Part shown: positions 1-7,082 of the stretch, piece by piece | Numbering within the stretch: the first letter of the stretch is position 1 | Layout of the letters: each line of letters opens with the position of its first letter | Source of the DNA: Alcaligenaceae bacterium | GTDB taxonomy: Bacteria > Pseudomonadota > Gammaproteobacteria > Burkholderiales > Burkholderiaceae_B | Direction: 5' to 3' | Assembly (NCBI GenBank): GCA_012512545.1 | Contig: JAAZDZ010000504.1 | Coordinates: 1-9,654, forward strand | DNA: 9,654 bases | Program-made: the position numbers and the translations under genes | Notes under the pieces: model-generated | Databases searched by the model: none | What the model saw: the letters and a program-made list of their open reading frames with translations, nothing else | Told to the model about the DNA's origin: nothing

Positions 1-26
1 CCCGCCGCTGTTTGCTCAGCCAGGCG

Positions 27-1043
27 TCAACGGATGGGCCAGCCGTACATCAGGCCGCCATCCTTCCACTGGGCGTTGAGACCACGCTCCAGCTTCATGG
101 GCGAGGAAGCTCCGATATTGCGATCAAAGGATTCGCCATAGTTGCCGACCTGCTTGATGATGTTGTAGGCCCACTTGTTGTCGATGCCCATGCCCTTGCC
201 CATTTCTCCGGTCACACCCAGGATGCGCTGGATATTGGGGTTGTCGCTTTTGGTCATTTCATCGACGTTTTCAGACGTGATGCCGTATTCTTCGGCTTCA
301 AGCATGGCGTTCAGCGCCCAACGGACAATCATGAACCATTCGTCGTCGCCCTGACGCACCATAGGGCCAAGAGGCTCTTTGGAGAAGTCTTCCGGCAGAA
401 TCACATGATCATCGGGGTTGGGCAGCGTTGTACGAACCGTTGCCAGGCCGGATTTATCGGTTGTGAAGGCATCGCAGCGCCCGCCTTCGTATGAACGCAT
501 GGCTTCATCGGGGCTGTTGATGACAACTGGCGTGAAGGTCAGGCCATTTGAACGGAACCAGTCGGCCAGGTTGAGTTCGGTGGTGGTGCCCGGCTGCACG
601 CAGACCGTGGCGTTATCGAGTTCCTTAGCGCTGGATACGCCGATTTCCTTCTTCACCATGATGCCCTGGCTATCGTAATAGTTTGTGCCGGTGCTCATCA
701 GGCCCAGGGTAGTGTCGCGGGTGACAGTGGCTGTGGTGTTGCGCGTCAGGACATCGACCTCGCCGGACTGCAGGGCGGTGAAACGCTGCTGTGTAGTGAC
801 CGAAGTCACCTTGTATTTGGAGGCATCGCCAAATACCATGGCGGCGATCGCGCGGCAGATGTCGACATCGACCCCGCTCCATTCGCCCCGGCTGTCGGCG
901 ATGGAGAAGCCCGGCAGCCCGGTATGCACGCCGCACTGGACGAAGCCCTTGCTCTTGACCGCATCGAAAGTCTCGCCCGCCTGAGCGGCGGTTCCGATAC
1001 ACAATAATGACGCACCAACCGCCAACGCTGTTTTTAATTTCAT
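27..1043 (-). CDS. aapJ: AapJ-type general L-amino acid ABC transporter periplasmic binding protein
   Basis: A 338-residue solute-binding protein of the SBP_bac_3 family, AapJ/BztA branch. It captures a broad range of L-amino acids in the periplasm and delivers them to an inner-membrane ABC permease. The sequence shows a signal peptide (basic MKLK, hydrophobic residues 5-20, cleavage motif AQA before Gly23). AapJ-like blocks follow: GFVQCGVHTGLPGFS (33-47), the TALQSGEVDVLTRNTT region (89-104), PGTTTELNLADWFR (151-164), SKEPLGPMVRQGDDEWF (221-237) and VGNYGESFDRN (299-309). Four Cys (37, 63, 148, 190) may form disulfides. The start at 1043 is preferred because a signal peptide follows it and AGGAG (1049-1053) lies 5 bases upstream. 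The frame stays open far upstream, but that part is antisense to ftsE. Length is normal for AapJ. Permease genes (aapQMP) would be expected just beyond position 1 but are not visible. The exact substrate range is inferred from the family. Confidence 0.9.
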   Translation of the reverse strand: MKLKTALAVGASLLCIGTAAQAGETFDAVKSKGFVQCGVHTGLPGFSIADSRGEWSGVDVDICRAIAAMVFGDASKYKVTSVTTQQRFTALQSGEVDVLTRNTTATVTRDTTLGLMSTGTNYYDSQGIMVKKEIGVSSAKELDNATVCVQPGTTTELNLADWFRSNGLTFTPVVINSPDEAMRSYEGGRCDAFTTDKSGLATVRTTLPNPDDHVILPEDFSKEPLGPMVRQGDDEWFMIVRWALNAMLEAEEYGITSENVDEMTKSDNPNIQRILGVTGEMGKGMGIDNKWAYNIIKQVGNYGESFDRNIGASSPMKLERGLNAQWKDGGLMYGWPIR

Positions 1044-1199
1044 GGGGTCTCCTCTCGTTCTCGTTATGGCTGCTCGTGGCATACAATGAATGCCTGAGGC
1101 TTCACAAATGTAGCCGCTTGCATACCGCCCGCAACATGGGGGATATCCCTTGAGATTCCGGTGTAAACAGGGCCGCGCCTGCGTGGCCACAACGGCCCA
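1044..1199. promoter_or_regulatory. Divergent intergenic region between aapJ and ftsE
   Basis: These 156 bases lie between two divergent gene starts, so they should hold the promoters for both the amino acid transporter and the ftsEX-mutY cluster. The aapJ side has a clear ribosome binding site (AGGAG on the minus strand, 1049-1053). I could not find a convincing sigma-70 -35/-10 pair for either direction. A perfect 10-base palindrome, GGGATATCCC, lies at 1140-1149 and could be a protein-binding site, although short palindromes of this kind also arise by chance. A GC hairpin abuts the ftsE start and is listed separately. The promoter role is inferred from gene orientation. Confidence 0.5.
1170..1198 (+). 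promoter_or_regulatory. GC-rich inverted repeat directly before the ftsE start codon
   Basis: GGGCCG at 1170-1175 is an exact inverted match to CGGCCC at 1193-1198, with a 17-base loop. The right arm ends one base before the ATG at 1200, where a Shine-Dalgarno sequence would normally sit, and no AGGAG-like sequence is present there. In mRNA this could fold and limit ftsE initiation. A nested alternative, GGCC (1185-1188) with GGCC (1194-1197), is also possible. A 6-bp stem in GC-rich DNA may be chance, so this is a weak call. Confidence 0.25.
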
Positions 1200-1865
1200 A
1201 TGATCGAATTCCAGCATGTGTTCAAGTCCTACGGACGCGGTCGCAATATTCTCGCTGACGTGAATTTCCGCATCCAGCCAGGCGAATTCGTCTTCGTTTC
1301 CGGGCCTTCCGGCGCGGGGAAATCCACCCTGCTCAAGCTCATAGGCGGGCTCGAACCCCCCAGCCGGGGCGCCACCCTGGTCAATGGCCGCCGCAGCGAC
1401 CGCATGCCCGCCCGCGCCCGTCCCTATCTGCGTCGCGCCATCGGTGTCATCTTGCAGGACATGCATTTGCTTTACGACCGCAACGCCATTCAGAACGTGC
1501 TGCTGCCTCTGGCGGTGGCCGGTCATGCGCCTGCGCAAGCCATGTCGCGGGCCCGCGCCGCCATGGAAAAGGTAGGGCTGTCGGGCAAGGAAGACCTCAA
1601 CCCGGTGGAAATGTCGGGCGGTGAACAACAGCGTCTGGCCATCGCCCGCGCCATCGTCAACCGCCCGGCCATCCTGATCGCCGACGAGCCCACCGCCAAT
1701 CTCGATGAAGACAGCGCACGCCGCATCATGGATGTTTTCCGTGATTTCAACCGGGTCGGTGTCACCACCCTGATCGCCTCCCACGATCGCCGCCTGATGT
1801 CGGCCTACGCCAACCGCACCATGCGCATCGAGGGCGGGCGCTTCACCGACAGCCCGGGGGCATGA
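1200..1865 (+). CDS. ftsE: Cell division ATP-binding protein FtsE
   Basis: A 221-residue cytoplasmic ABC ATPase. FtsE pairs with the membrane protein FtsX and, by ATP hydrolysis, controls periplasmic peptidoglycan hydrolase activators at the division septum; it does not transport a solute. Motifs in order: Walker A GPSGAGKST (35-43), Q-loop Gln86, ABC signature MSGGEQQR (138-145), Walker B AILIADEP (157-164) with catalytic Glu163, D-loop NLDE (167-170) and switch His195. The N-terminus MIEFQHVFKSYG is typical of FtsE and supports this start, although no good ribosome binding site precedes it. Length is normal for FtsE (about 220). The FtsE call over a LolD-type ATPase rests on the FtsE-like N-terminus and on ftsX directly behind it. 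The stop codon overlaps the ftsX start by 4 bases. No ftsY gene lies directly upstream, unlike the enterobacterial ftsYEX arrangement; a divergent transporter gene is there instead. Confidence 0.95.
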   Translation: MIEFQHVFKSYGRGRNILADVNFRIQPGEFVFVSGPSGAGKSTLLKLIGGLEPPSRGATLVNGRRSDRMPARARPYLRRAIGVILQDMHLLYDRNAIQNVLLPLAVAGHAPAQAMSRARAAMEKVGLSGKEDLNPVEMSGGEQQRLAIARAIVNRPAILIADEPTANLDEDSARRIMDVFRDFNRVGVTTLIASHDRRLMSAYANRTMRIEGGRFTDSPGA

Positions 1866-2773
1866 TGAAACGCTGGCTGAATCAACATCGCTATGCCCTG
1901 GCCGTTGCCCTGCGCCGACTGGGTAACCAGCCGTTCTCGTCACTGTGCAATATTCTGGTCATCAGCCTGAGCCTGGCCGTTCCCATCGTGGTCGCCGCCA
2001 TACTCGACACTGCGCAGCCGGTGGTGCGGCAGATTCCCGTTTCGGCCGAAGTCACCCTCTACCTGGAGCGCTCCACCCCGCTCGCCTCTGCAGAACAGCT
2101 GGGGGCTGAACTCAGGCAGCGGCATGCAGAACATATCGACACCCTTGAAGTCATCGACCGCGAGAAAGCGCTGGCAGATCTGCGCCGTCAGCCTGCCTGG
2201 TCGGATGCCCTGGCGGTTCTGCCCGACAACCCGCTGCCTCATGCCATCGTCATCACGCTGCATCAGCACCCCGACATCGCTTCAACCAGCGCGCAGCTCA
2301 GCGCGCAATGGCGCGAGCTTGATGCGGTCGATGCCGTGCAGGTGGACAGCGCATGGGTTCAGAGGCTGCAATCGTTGCTGGATTTCCTGGGCATCGGCCT
2401 GTGGCTGCTGGCGCTGGGCGTGGCCGTGGTAGTACTGGCCACTGTTTTCAATACGGTCAGGCTGCAGGCCCTCAATCAGCGCGAAGAAATCGCCATCGCC
2501 CGCCTGGTGGGAGCAACCGAGTCCTTCGTGCGGCGCCCTTTCCTGTACCTGGGTGCGCTGACCGGCCTGCTTGCGTCCGGGCTGGCCACCGTCACGGCCT
2601 GGGTTGCGCTGCAGCCGCTCAATACCGCCATCAACCGCCTGGCAAGCAGTTACGGCACCGAGCTCTCGCTGCATCTGCCCGACAGTGTCAGCCTGTTGCT
2701 GGCGGGTGTTGTCATCGCCATTCTGGGCGCGCTTTCCGCCCGCTGGTCCGTCAATCGCAATACGCATTTCTAA
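1862..2773 (+). CDS. ftsX: Cell division protein FtsX (membrane partner of FtsE)
   Basis: A 303-residue inner-membrane protein. FtsX anchors FtsE and passes its ATPase cycle to periplasmic regulators of cell wall amidases during septation. I see a short basic cytoplasmic N-terminus, a first membrane segment at about 27-49, a periplasmic domain of about 120 residues, and three more segments at about 173-198, 226-250 and 273-294, the expected four-helix FtsX/MacB-type fold. The stretch VFNTVRLQALNQREEIAIAR (195-214), followed by LVGAT, is the conserved cytoplasmic segment of FtsX. The gene starts inside the ftsE stop (ATGA overlap), pointing to coupled translation. A second ATG follows at once (1865), so the protein could begin one residue later. 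Length is usual for proteobacterial FtsX. A G-rich run just upstream is a weak ribosome binding site. Confidence 0.95.
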   Translation: MMKRWLNQHRYALAVALRRLGNQPFSSLCNILVISLSLAVPIVVAAILDTAQPVVRQIPVSAEVTLYLERSTPLASAEQLGAELRQRHAEHIDTLEVIDREKALADLRRQPAWSDALAVLPDNPLPHAIVITLHQHPDIASTSAQLSAQWRELDAVDAVQVDSAWVQRLQSLLDFLGIGLWLLALGVAVVVLATVFNTVRLQALNQREEIAIARLVGATESFVRRPFLYLGALTGLLASGLATVTAWVALQPLNTAINRLASSYGTELSLHLPDSVSLLLAGVVIAILGALSARWSVNRNTHF

Positions 2774-2775
2774 GC

Positions 2776-3849
2776 ATGTCGTTGCCCCCCGCCATCAATG
2801 ATTTCGCCGTGCGCGTGTGCGCCTGGCAGCGTCGGCACGGGCGCCAGCACCTGCCCTGGCAGAATACCCGCGACCCGTATCGGATCTGGCTGTCTGAAAT
2901 CATGCTTCAGCAAACCCAGGTCGGAACCGTCATCCCCTACTACCAGCGTTTCCTGGAACGCTTTCCTGACCTCCAGACGCTGGCGGGAGCCGGGCAGGAA
3001 GACGTCATGCCCTATTGGGCAGGCTTGGGCTACTACGCCCGCGCCCGCAATCTGCATCGTTGCGCCCAGGTGCTGGTGGCTGAACACGGCGGACACTTTC
3101 CACCCGACTCACGGGCCATTGCCGGGCTGCCTGGCATCGGACGCTCCACGGCGTCGGCCATTGCGGCCTTCGCCTATGGCGAGCGCTCACCCATCATGGA
3201 TGGCAACGTCAAACGCGTATTCACGCGTTTTTTCGGTGTGCATGGCTACCCTGGTCTGAGGGCGGTTGAACAACGCCTGTGGGGGCTGGCCGAAACCGCC
3301 CTTGAGCGGGCGCCAGATGACCTGGACATGACGGCCTACACACAGGGCCTGATGGACCTCGGCGCTCAGCTTTGCAGCCGCGGCAAGCCACAATGTGAAG
3401 CCTGCCCCCTGGCCAGCAATTGCGAGGCGAAACGGCTGGGCCTGCAGCGCGAACTGCCCGAACCGCGCCCCCGGCGTACCATCCCCGACCGTCATTGCGC
3501 CATGCTGATCCTGCATGGCGACAAGCATGTCCTGCTGGAAAAACAGCCGCAGTCGGGAGTGTGGGGCGGGCTGTGGAGCCTGCCGCGCTATGACAGCTCA
3601 CACGCCCTGGCAGAAGCCTGTATCAGTCAGGGCATTGCCGTGCCGGATTCCGGGCGCATGGCGACATTTGTTCATACATTCACGCATTTCCGTCTGCATA
3701 TCGAGCCCTGGATGGTCGATGTACCGCGCCGCGCGGCGGAATGGCTGCCTGAACAGAGCTGGACGCCCTTTGAGCTACTGCCGCACATCGCACTGCCCGC
3801 ACCCGTGCGCACACTGCTGGAGCCTCTGCCCTACACCCGCAAGGCATGA
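2776..3849 (+). CDS. mutY: A/G-specific adenine DNA glycosylase MutY
   Basis: A 357-residue base-excision repair enzyme. MutY removes adenine mispaired with 8-oxoguanine and so prevents G:C to T:A mutations after oxidative damage. Domains and residues in order: helix-hairpin-helix glycosylase core with LSEIMLQQTQVG (39-50) holding catalytic Glu41, the hairpin LPGIGRST (118-125), catalytic Asp142 in IMDGNVKR (140-147), and the iron-sulfur loop Cys200-X6-Cys207-X2-Cys210-X5-Cys216. A NUDIX-like C-terminal domain (about 235-350) reads 8-oxoguanine. Its recognition loop is Phe302-Thr303-His304, where I recall E. coli having Phe-Ser-His. All catalytic and cluster residues are present and length is normal. 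The ATG at 2776 is 2 bases after the ftsX stop. The frame is open upstream, but that part reads through ftsX out of frame and does not resemble MutY. Translation probably depends on ftsX, as only a weak ribosome site is visible. Confidence 0.96.
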   Translation: MSLPPAINDFAVRVCAWQRRHGRQHLPWQNTRDPYRIWLSEIMLQQTQVGTVIPYYQRFLERFPDLQTLAGAGQEDVMPYWAGLGYYARARNLHRCAQVLVAEHGGHFPPDSRAIAGLPGIGRSTASAIAAFAYGERSPIMDGNVKRVFTRFFGVHGYPGLRAVEQRLWGLAETALERAPDDLDMTAYTQGLMDLGAQLCSRGKPQCEACPLASNCEAKRLGLQRELPEPRPRRTIPDRHCAMLILHGDKHVLLEKQPQSGVWGGLWSLPRYDSSHALAEACISQGIAVPDSGRMATFVHTFTHFRLHIEPWMVDVPRRAAEWLPEQSWTPFELLPHIALPAPVRTLLEPLPYTRKA

Positions 3850-3870
3850 GCCAACGCCAGCGCGTAAAAC

Positions 3871-5007
3871 TCAGGTGCGGGGCGGCTGATAGCGGCTGAT
3901 ACTCATCAGAACCCCGCCCGCAACGCCAAGCGTCAGCAGCGCGGTGCCGCCGTAGCTGAGAAAGGGCAAAGGCACGCCCACCACTGGAAGAATGCCGGTG
4001 ACCATGCCGATGTTCACAAACACGTATACGAAGAACATCATGGCCATGCCCCCGGCCAGCAGGCGCCCGTACTGGGTACGCGCCTGCAGGGCGATATGCA
4101 GCCCGCGCAGCACCAGCAGGCCATAGAGCACCAGCAGCATGATGCCGCCATACAGGCCGAACTCCTCAGCGAAAACGGCGAAGATGAAATCTGTCGTGCG
4201 TTCCGGGATGAAATCCAGATGCGCCTGCGTACCCATCAGATAGCCTTTTCCGTACACACCGCCCGAGCCAATGGCGATCATGGACTGTATGGTGTGAAAA
4301 CCCCTTCCGAGAGGATCGACGCTTGGGTCCAGCAACGTACATACACGATGCTTCTGATATTCGTGCAGCAATACCCAATCCACACCAGGCTGGCAGATTC
4401 TGTCTTCGTAGTAAATCACTCCGCCGATCAGCACAGCCCCCGCCACAAACAGTGGAACCAGCAAGCGGAATGACAGGCCGCCGAAATAGATCACGCAGAA
4501 CCCGCTGGCAAATACCAGCAGGGCAGTTCCGAGATCGGGCTGACGCACGATCAGCACAAAGGGAATGGCCAGCAGCAGCGAGGCCACAAGATAGTCGCGA
4601 ATGCGCAGATTGCCCTGATTCTTATGAAAATACCAGGCCAGCATCATGGGCACAGAGATTTTCAGCATTTCGGACGGCTGAATGCGTGCGAACCCGAGAT
4701 CAAGCCAGCGCGTGGCGCCCTTGCTGGTTTCACCGAAAAACTCCACGCCCAGCAACAGCGCCACCCCAATAACGTAGACATAGGGAGAAAGCCGCATCAG
4801 CAAGGGAGGCGGCAAAATGGCGGCCCCCCACATCGCCCCAAACGCGATCAGAAAATTTCGGGCCTGGTCAGAAAAGCGCCAGTCAGTGCCGCCGACCGCG
4901 GAATGCATGATGGTCAACCCCAACAGCGACATAATGACCAGCAAGGTCAGCAAGGGCCAGTCAAAGGCGGTCAGCACTCTCAGACCCTGTTGCGCAACTC
5001 TTTTCAT
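3871..5007 (-). CDS. rodA: Rod shape-determining SEDS glycan polymerase RodA
   Basis: A 378-residue polytopic inner-membrane protein of the SEDS family, also called MrdB. RodA polymerises lipid II into glycan strands during side-wall elongation and works with PBP2. About ten hydrophobic segments are evident. SEDS landmarks: KGATRWLDLGFARIQPSE (96-113), the loop with DPLGRGFH (231-238), the PERTTDFIFAVFAEEFG block (268-284) holding Asp273, which corresponds to the essential Asp of E. coli RodA, and PFLSYGG (348-354) near the C-terminus. It is RodA rather than FtsW because of these blocks and because it directly follows mrdA. The start at 5007 overlaps the mrdA stop by 4 bases and has AGGAG (5014-5018) 6 bases upstream, so translation is strong and probably coupled. 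The last codons contain a 10-base tandem repeat. Its end lies 21 bases from the converging mutY end. Confidence 0.97.
   Translation of the reverse strand: MKRVAQQGLRVLTAFDWPLLTLLVIMSLLGLTIMHSAVGGTDWRFSDQARNFLIAFGAMWGAAILPPPLLMRLSPYVYVIGVALLLGVEFFGETSKGATRWLDLGFARIQPSEMLKISVPMMLAWYFHKNQGNLRIRDYLVASLLLAIPFVLIVRQPDLGTALLVFASGFCVIYFGGLSFRLLVPLFVAGAVLIGGVIYYEDRICQPGVDWVLLHEYQKHRVCTLLDPSVDPLGRGFHTIQSMIAIGSGGVYGKGYLMGTQAHLDFIPERTTDFIFAVFAEEFGLYGGIMLLVLYGLLVLRGLHIALQARTQYGRLLAGGMAMMFFVYVFVNIGMVTGILPVVGVPLPFLSYGGTALLTLGVAGGVLMSISRYQPPRT
3882..3901 (-). repeat. Perfect 10-bp tandem repeat within the last codons of rodA
   Basis: GCGGCTGATA occurs at 3882-3891 and again at 3892-3901 with no mismatch (plus strand). 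It encodes part of the rodA C-terminal tail ISRYQPP. Because the unit is not a multiple of three, gain or loss of one copy would shift the rodA frame after Arg372. With one copy, the tail would read PAPEFYALALAHALRV and stop at 3831-3833, giving 388 residues and overlapping the mutY end. The repeat is directly visible. Any role is speculative, as two copies usually are not very unstable. Confidence 0.85.
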
Positions 5008-7067
5008 TCCACACTCCTGAGCTGCAAACGCACAGCGGGCTGCGGTGCGGTCGGCACAGTGCGGGCCGGTTCCTCGTCTTCCTGAGACAGCGGGGGCGGG
5101 AAATCCTCGAACGCCACGGCGGCATCGGGCGACTCGCCATCAGAGCCTTCCTGTTCAGGTTCCAGGGTAAGAGCGGGCTGGTAAGAAGACGGGAAGCTGG
5201 CTGCCTGACGCGCCGCGACACGCTCAGGCGCCAGCCAGTAATCGAACACCCGGCGGGAAATCGGCGCCGCCGCCGTCGTGCCCCAGCCCCCATTTTCCAC
5301 AATCAATGCCAGGGCGATCTGGGGATCTTCCATGGGCGCATACGCCATGAACAGCGAATGATCCCGTAAACGTTCATCCACCGTATTGGCGTCGTATCGC
5401 GCGCCACGCAGGCTGAAGACCTGGGCGGTGCCGGTCTTGCCGGCGGCCTGGTACTCCGCCCCCTGAAACACACGGCGGGCGGTTCCCTTGCGCACAACAT
5501 CCACCATGGCATCGCGGATGATTTCCAGATTTTCCGGCTTGAGATCAATGATGTGAGAAGGCTCGGTCACGGTTTTCTCGACTGCTCCAGAACGCGGCCA
5601 GTGGATTTCATCCACCAGATGCGGGCGCATGTACACGCCATCGTTCGCCAGCACGGACGTAGCCTGGGCCAGCTGCAGCAAAGTAAAGGAGTTATAGCCC
5701 TGCCCGACCGCCACCGACACGGTTTCACCGGCATACCAGCGCTGTTGAGACGGCTTCTTGTAGGCGTTGCGCTTCCATTCCGTTGACGGCAGAATGCCGC
5801 GGCGCTCGCCATCCAGGTCAATTCCGGTTCGCTGGCCGAAACCAAACTGCTTGGAAAAATCGTGCAACGCATTCACGCCGATTTCCGGCCCCAGGGAAAA
5901 GAAGTAGGTGTCAGACGACACCACGATGGCCCGGTGCATGTCTGTCGGGCCGTAAGCCGCGCCTCCCGCATTGCGAAAGCGCTGTCCGCCAAACTCGAAA
6001 TAACCCGGGTCATGAATCCGTTCTTTGGGGTTGCGCTTGCCAAGTTCCAGCGCCGCCAGCCCCACAAACGGTTTATAGGTGGAACCAATCGGGTAGGTGC
6101 CGGTCAGGGGCCGGTTCACCAGCGGATGATCAGGCGATTCATTCAACCGCTTCCAGTTCTCGACATCAATGCCATCAACAAACAGATTGGGGTCAAAAGA
6201 AGGCGCCGACACAAAAGCCAGCACTTCGCCAGAAGGAGGGTGAATCGCCACCAAGGCTCCACGCCGCCCTTCAAATTCTTTCTCAATCATCTTCTGCAGA
6301 TGGATGTCCAGAGACAGCCGCAGATTGGCGCCCGGCTCGGGGTCGATGCGGCTCAGGGTGCGCACCGGGCGGCCAGATGCCGTCACCTCGACCTCCTCCA
6401 CCCCAGTACGCCCGTGGAGCACTTCTTCCCACGTGCTTTCTATGCCCTTCTTGCCAATGATCTGGGTACCGCGATAGTTCCCCAGGCGCCCGCCTTCTTC
6501 CAGTCTCTCCAGATCAGCTTCGGAAATCCGCCCCACATACCCCAGCACATGGGCAGCGCTCTCGCCATGCGGGTACTCTCGCACCCAGCGCGCCTGCAAC
6601 TCAACACCGGGAAAGCGCCAGGCATGGGCGGCAAACCAATAAGCTTCATCGTCGGTCAGGTTGTTGCGCAGCAGAATATCGCTGTAACGCCCATTCTGAT
6701 TGACATTCTGCAGGAAACGACGGCGATCGCGGGGGCTGATTTCAACCAGTTCGCCGATCTGGTCAAGCAGTTCATCCATGCCGCCCTGCACCTGGGCAGG
6801 CACGACCGAAAGCGTGTAATCGCGGTGGTTGCTTGCCAGCACGATGCCATTGCGATCGACGATCTCGCCGCGACGCGGAGGAATCGGCACCACGGTAATG
6901 CGGTTCTGCTCGGCGCGCGCTGACAGGCCCTCGTAGCGCACCACCTGCAAATGCCACAGACGCGCGCCCAACAGGCAAAAACATGCCAAGGCGAAAATTC
7001 CTGCCACCCATACGCGCACCAGCATGCGCTTGCGCTGGATCTGGCTGGTCTTCTTGAACTCGAACAT
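5004..7067 (-). CDS. mrdA: Penicillin-binding protein 2 (peptidoglycan transpeptidase, MrdA)
   Basis: A 687-residue class B penicillin-binding protein. PBP2 is anchored in the inner membrane and cross-links the glycan strands made by RodA during lateral wall growth. I see a basic cytoplasmic tail, one membrane helix (about 18-36), the PBP dimerisation (pedestal) domain with PIPPRRGEIVDRNG (61-74), then the transpeptidase domain. Its catalytic motifs are STYK (329-332, nucleophile Ser329), SSD (384-386) and KTG (544-546). SSD is the PBP2 form of the SxN motif. The N-terminus MFEFKKTSQ fits betaproteobacterial PBP2 as I recall it, although the bases before the ATG lack a good ribosome binding site. 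It is longer than E. coli PBP2 (633 residues from memory). The extra length is a proline-rich acidic C-terminal tail (about 631-687). It starts 15 bases after mreD and overlaps rodA by 4 bases. Confidence 0.96.
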   Translation of the reverse strand: MFEFKKTSQIQRKRMLVRVWVAGIFALACFCLLGARLWHLQVVRYEGLSARAEQNRITVVPIPPRRGEIVDRNGIVLASNHRDYTLSVVPAQVQGGMDELLDQIGELVEISPRDRRRFLQNVNQNGRYSDILLRNNLTDDEAYWFAAHAWRFPGVELQARWVREYPHGESAAHVLGYVGRISEADLERLEEGGRLGNYRGTQIIGKKGIESTWEEVLHGRTGVEEVEVTASGRPVRTLSRIDPEPGANLRLSLDIHLQKMIEKEFEGRRGALVAIHPPSGEVLAFVSAPSFDPNLFVDGIDVENWKRLNESPDHPLVNRPLTGTYPIGSTYKPFVGLAALELGKRNPKERIHDPGYFEFGGQRFRNAGGAAYGPTDMHRAIVVSSDTYFFSLGPEIGVNALHDFSKQFGFGQRTGIDLDGERRGILPSTEWKRNAYKKPSQQRWYAGETVSVAVGQGYNSFTLLQLAQATSVLANDGVYMRPHLVDEIHWPRSGAVEKTVTEPSHIIDLKPENLEIIRDAMVDVVRKGTARRVFQGAEYQAAGKTGTAQVFSLRGARYDANTVDERLRDHSLFMAYAPMEDPQIALALIVENGGWGTTAAAPISRRVFDYWLAPERVAARQAASFPSSYQPALTLEPEQEGSDGESPDAAVAFEDFPPPLSQEDEEPARTVPTAPQPAVRLQLRSVE
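5014..5018 (-). promoter_or_regulatory. Ribosome binding site of rodA inside the mrdA 3' end
   Basis: On the minus strand AGGAG lies 6 bases before the rodA ATG, within the last codons of mrdA. Together with the ATGA stop/start overlap it supports coupled production of PBP2 and RodA, which act as a pair. Confidence 0.75.
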
Positions 7068-7082
7068 GTCCGCGCGCCGCCG

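Noticed and set aside
12..494. 160-codon plus-strand open frame opposite the binding-protein gene
   Set aside because: It is antisense to a well-recognised AapJ coding sequence and shows no independent support.
1140..1149. Palindrome GGGATATCCC as a specific operator
   Set aside because: A single 10-base palindrome without a second copy or known regulator is too weak to name; it is only mentioned in the intergenic entry.
1044..1943. Long in-frame upstream extension of the amino acid binding protein (open to 1943 on the minus strand)
   Set aside because: It runs antisense through ftsE and the start of ftsX, resembles no protein I know, and the signal peptide and AGGAG site place the true start at 1043.
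2353..2775. Upstream in-frame extension of mutY by 141 codons
   Set aside because: It lies out of frame inside ftsX, which is clearly coding there, and MutY proteins begin near the ATG at 2776.
5862..6923. 353-codon plus-strand open frame opposite mrdA
   Set aside because: It is antisense to the conserved PBP2 gene and its residues reflect GC-rich codon use on the other strand; no domain or ribosome site supports it.
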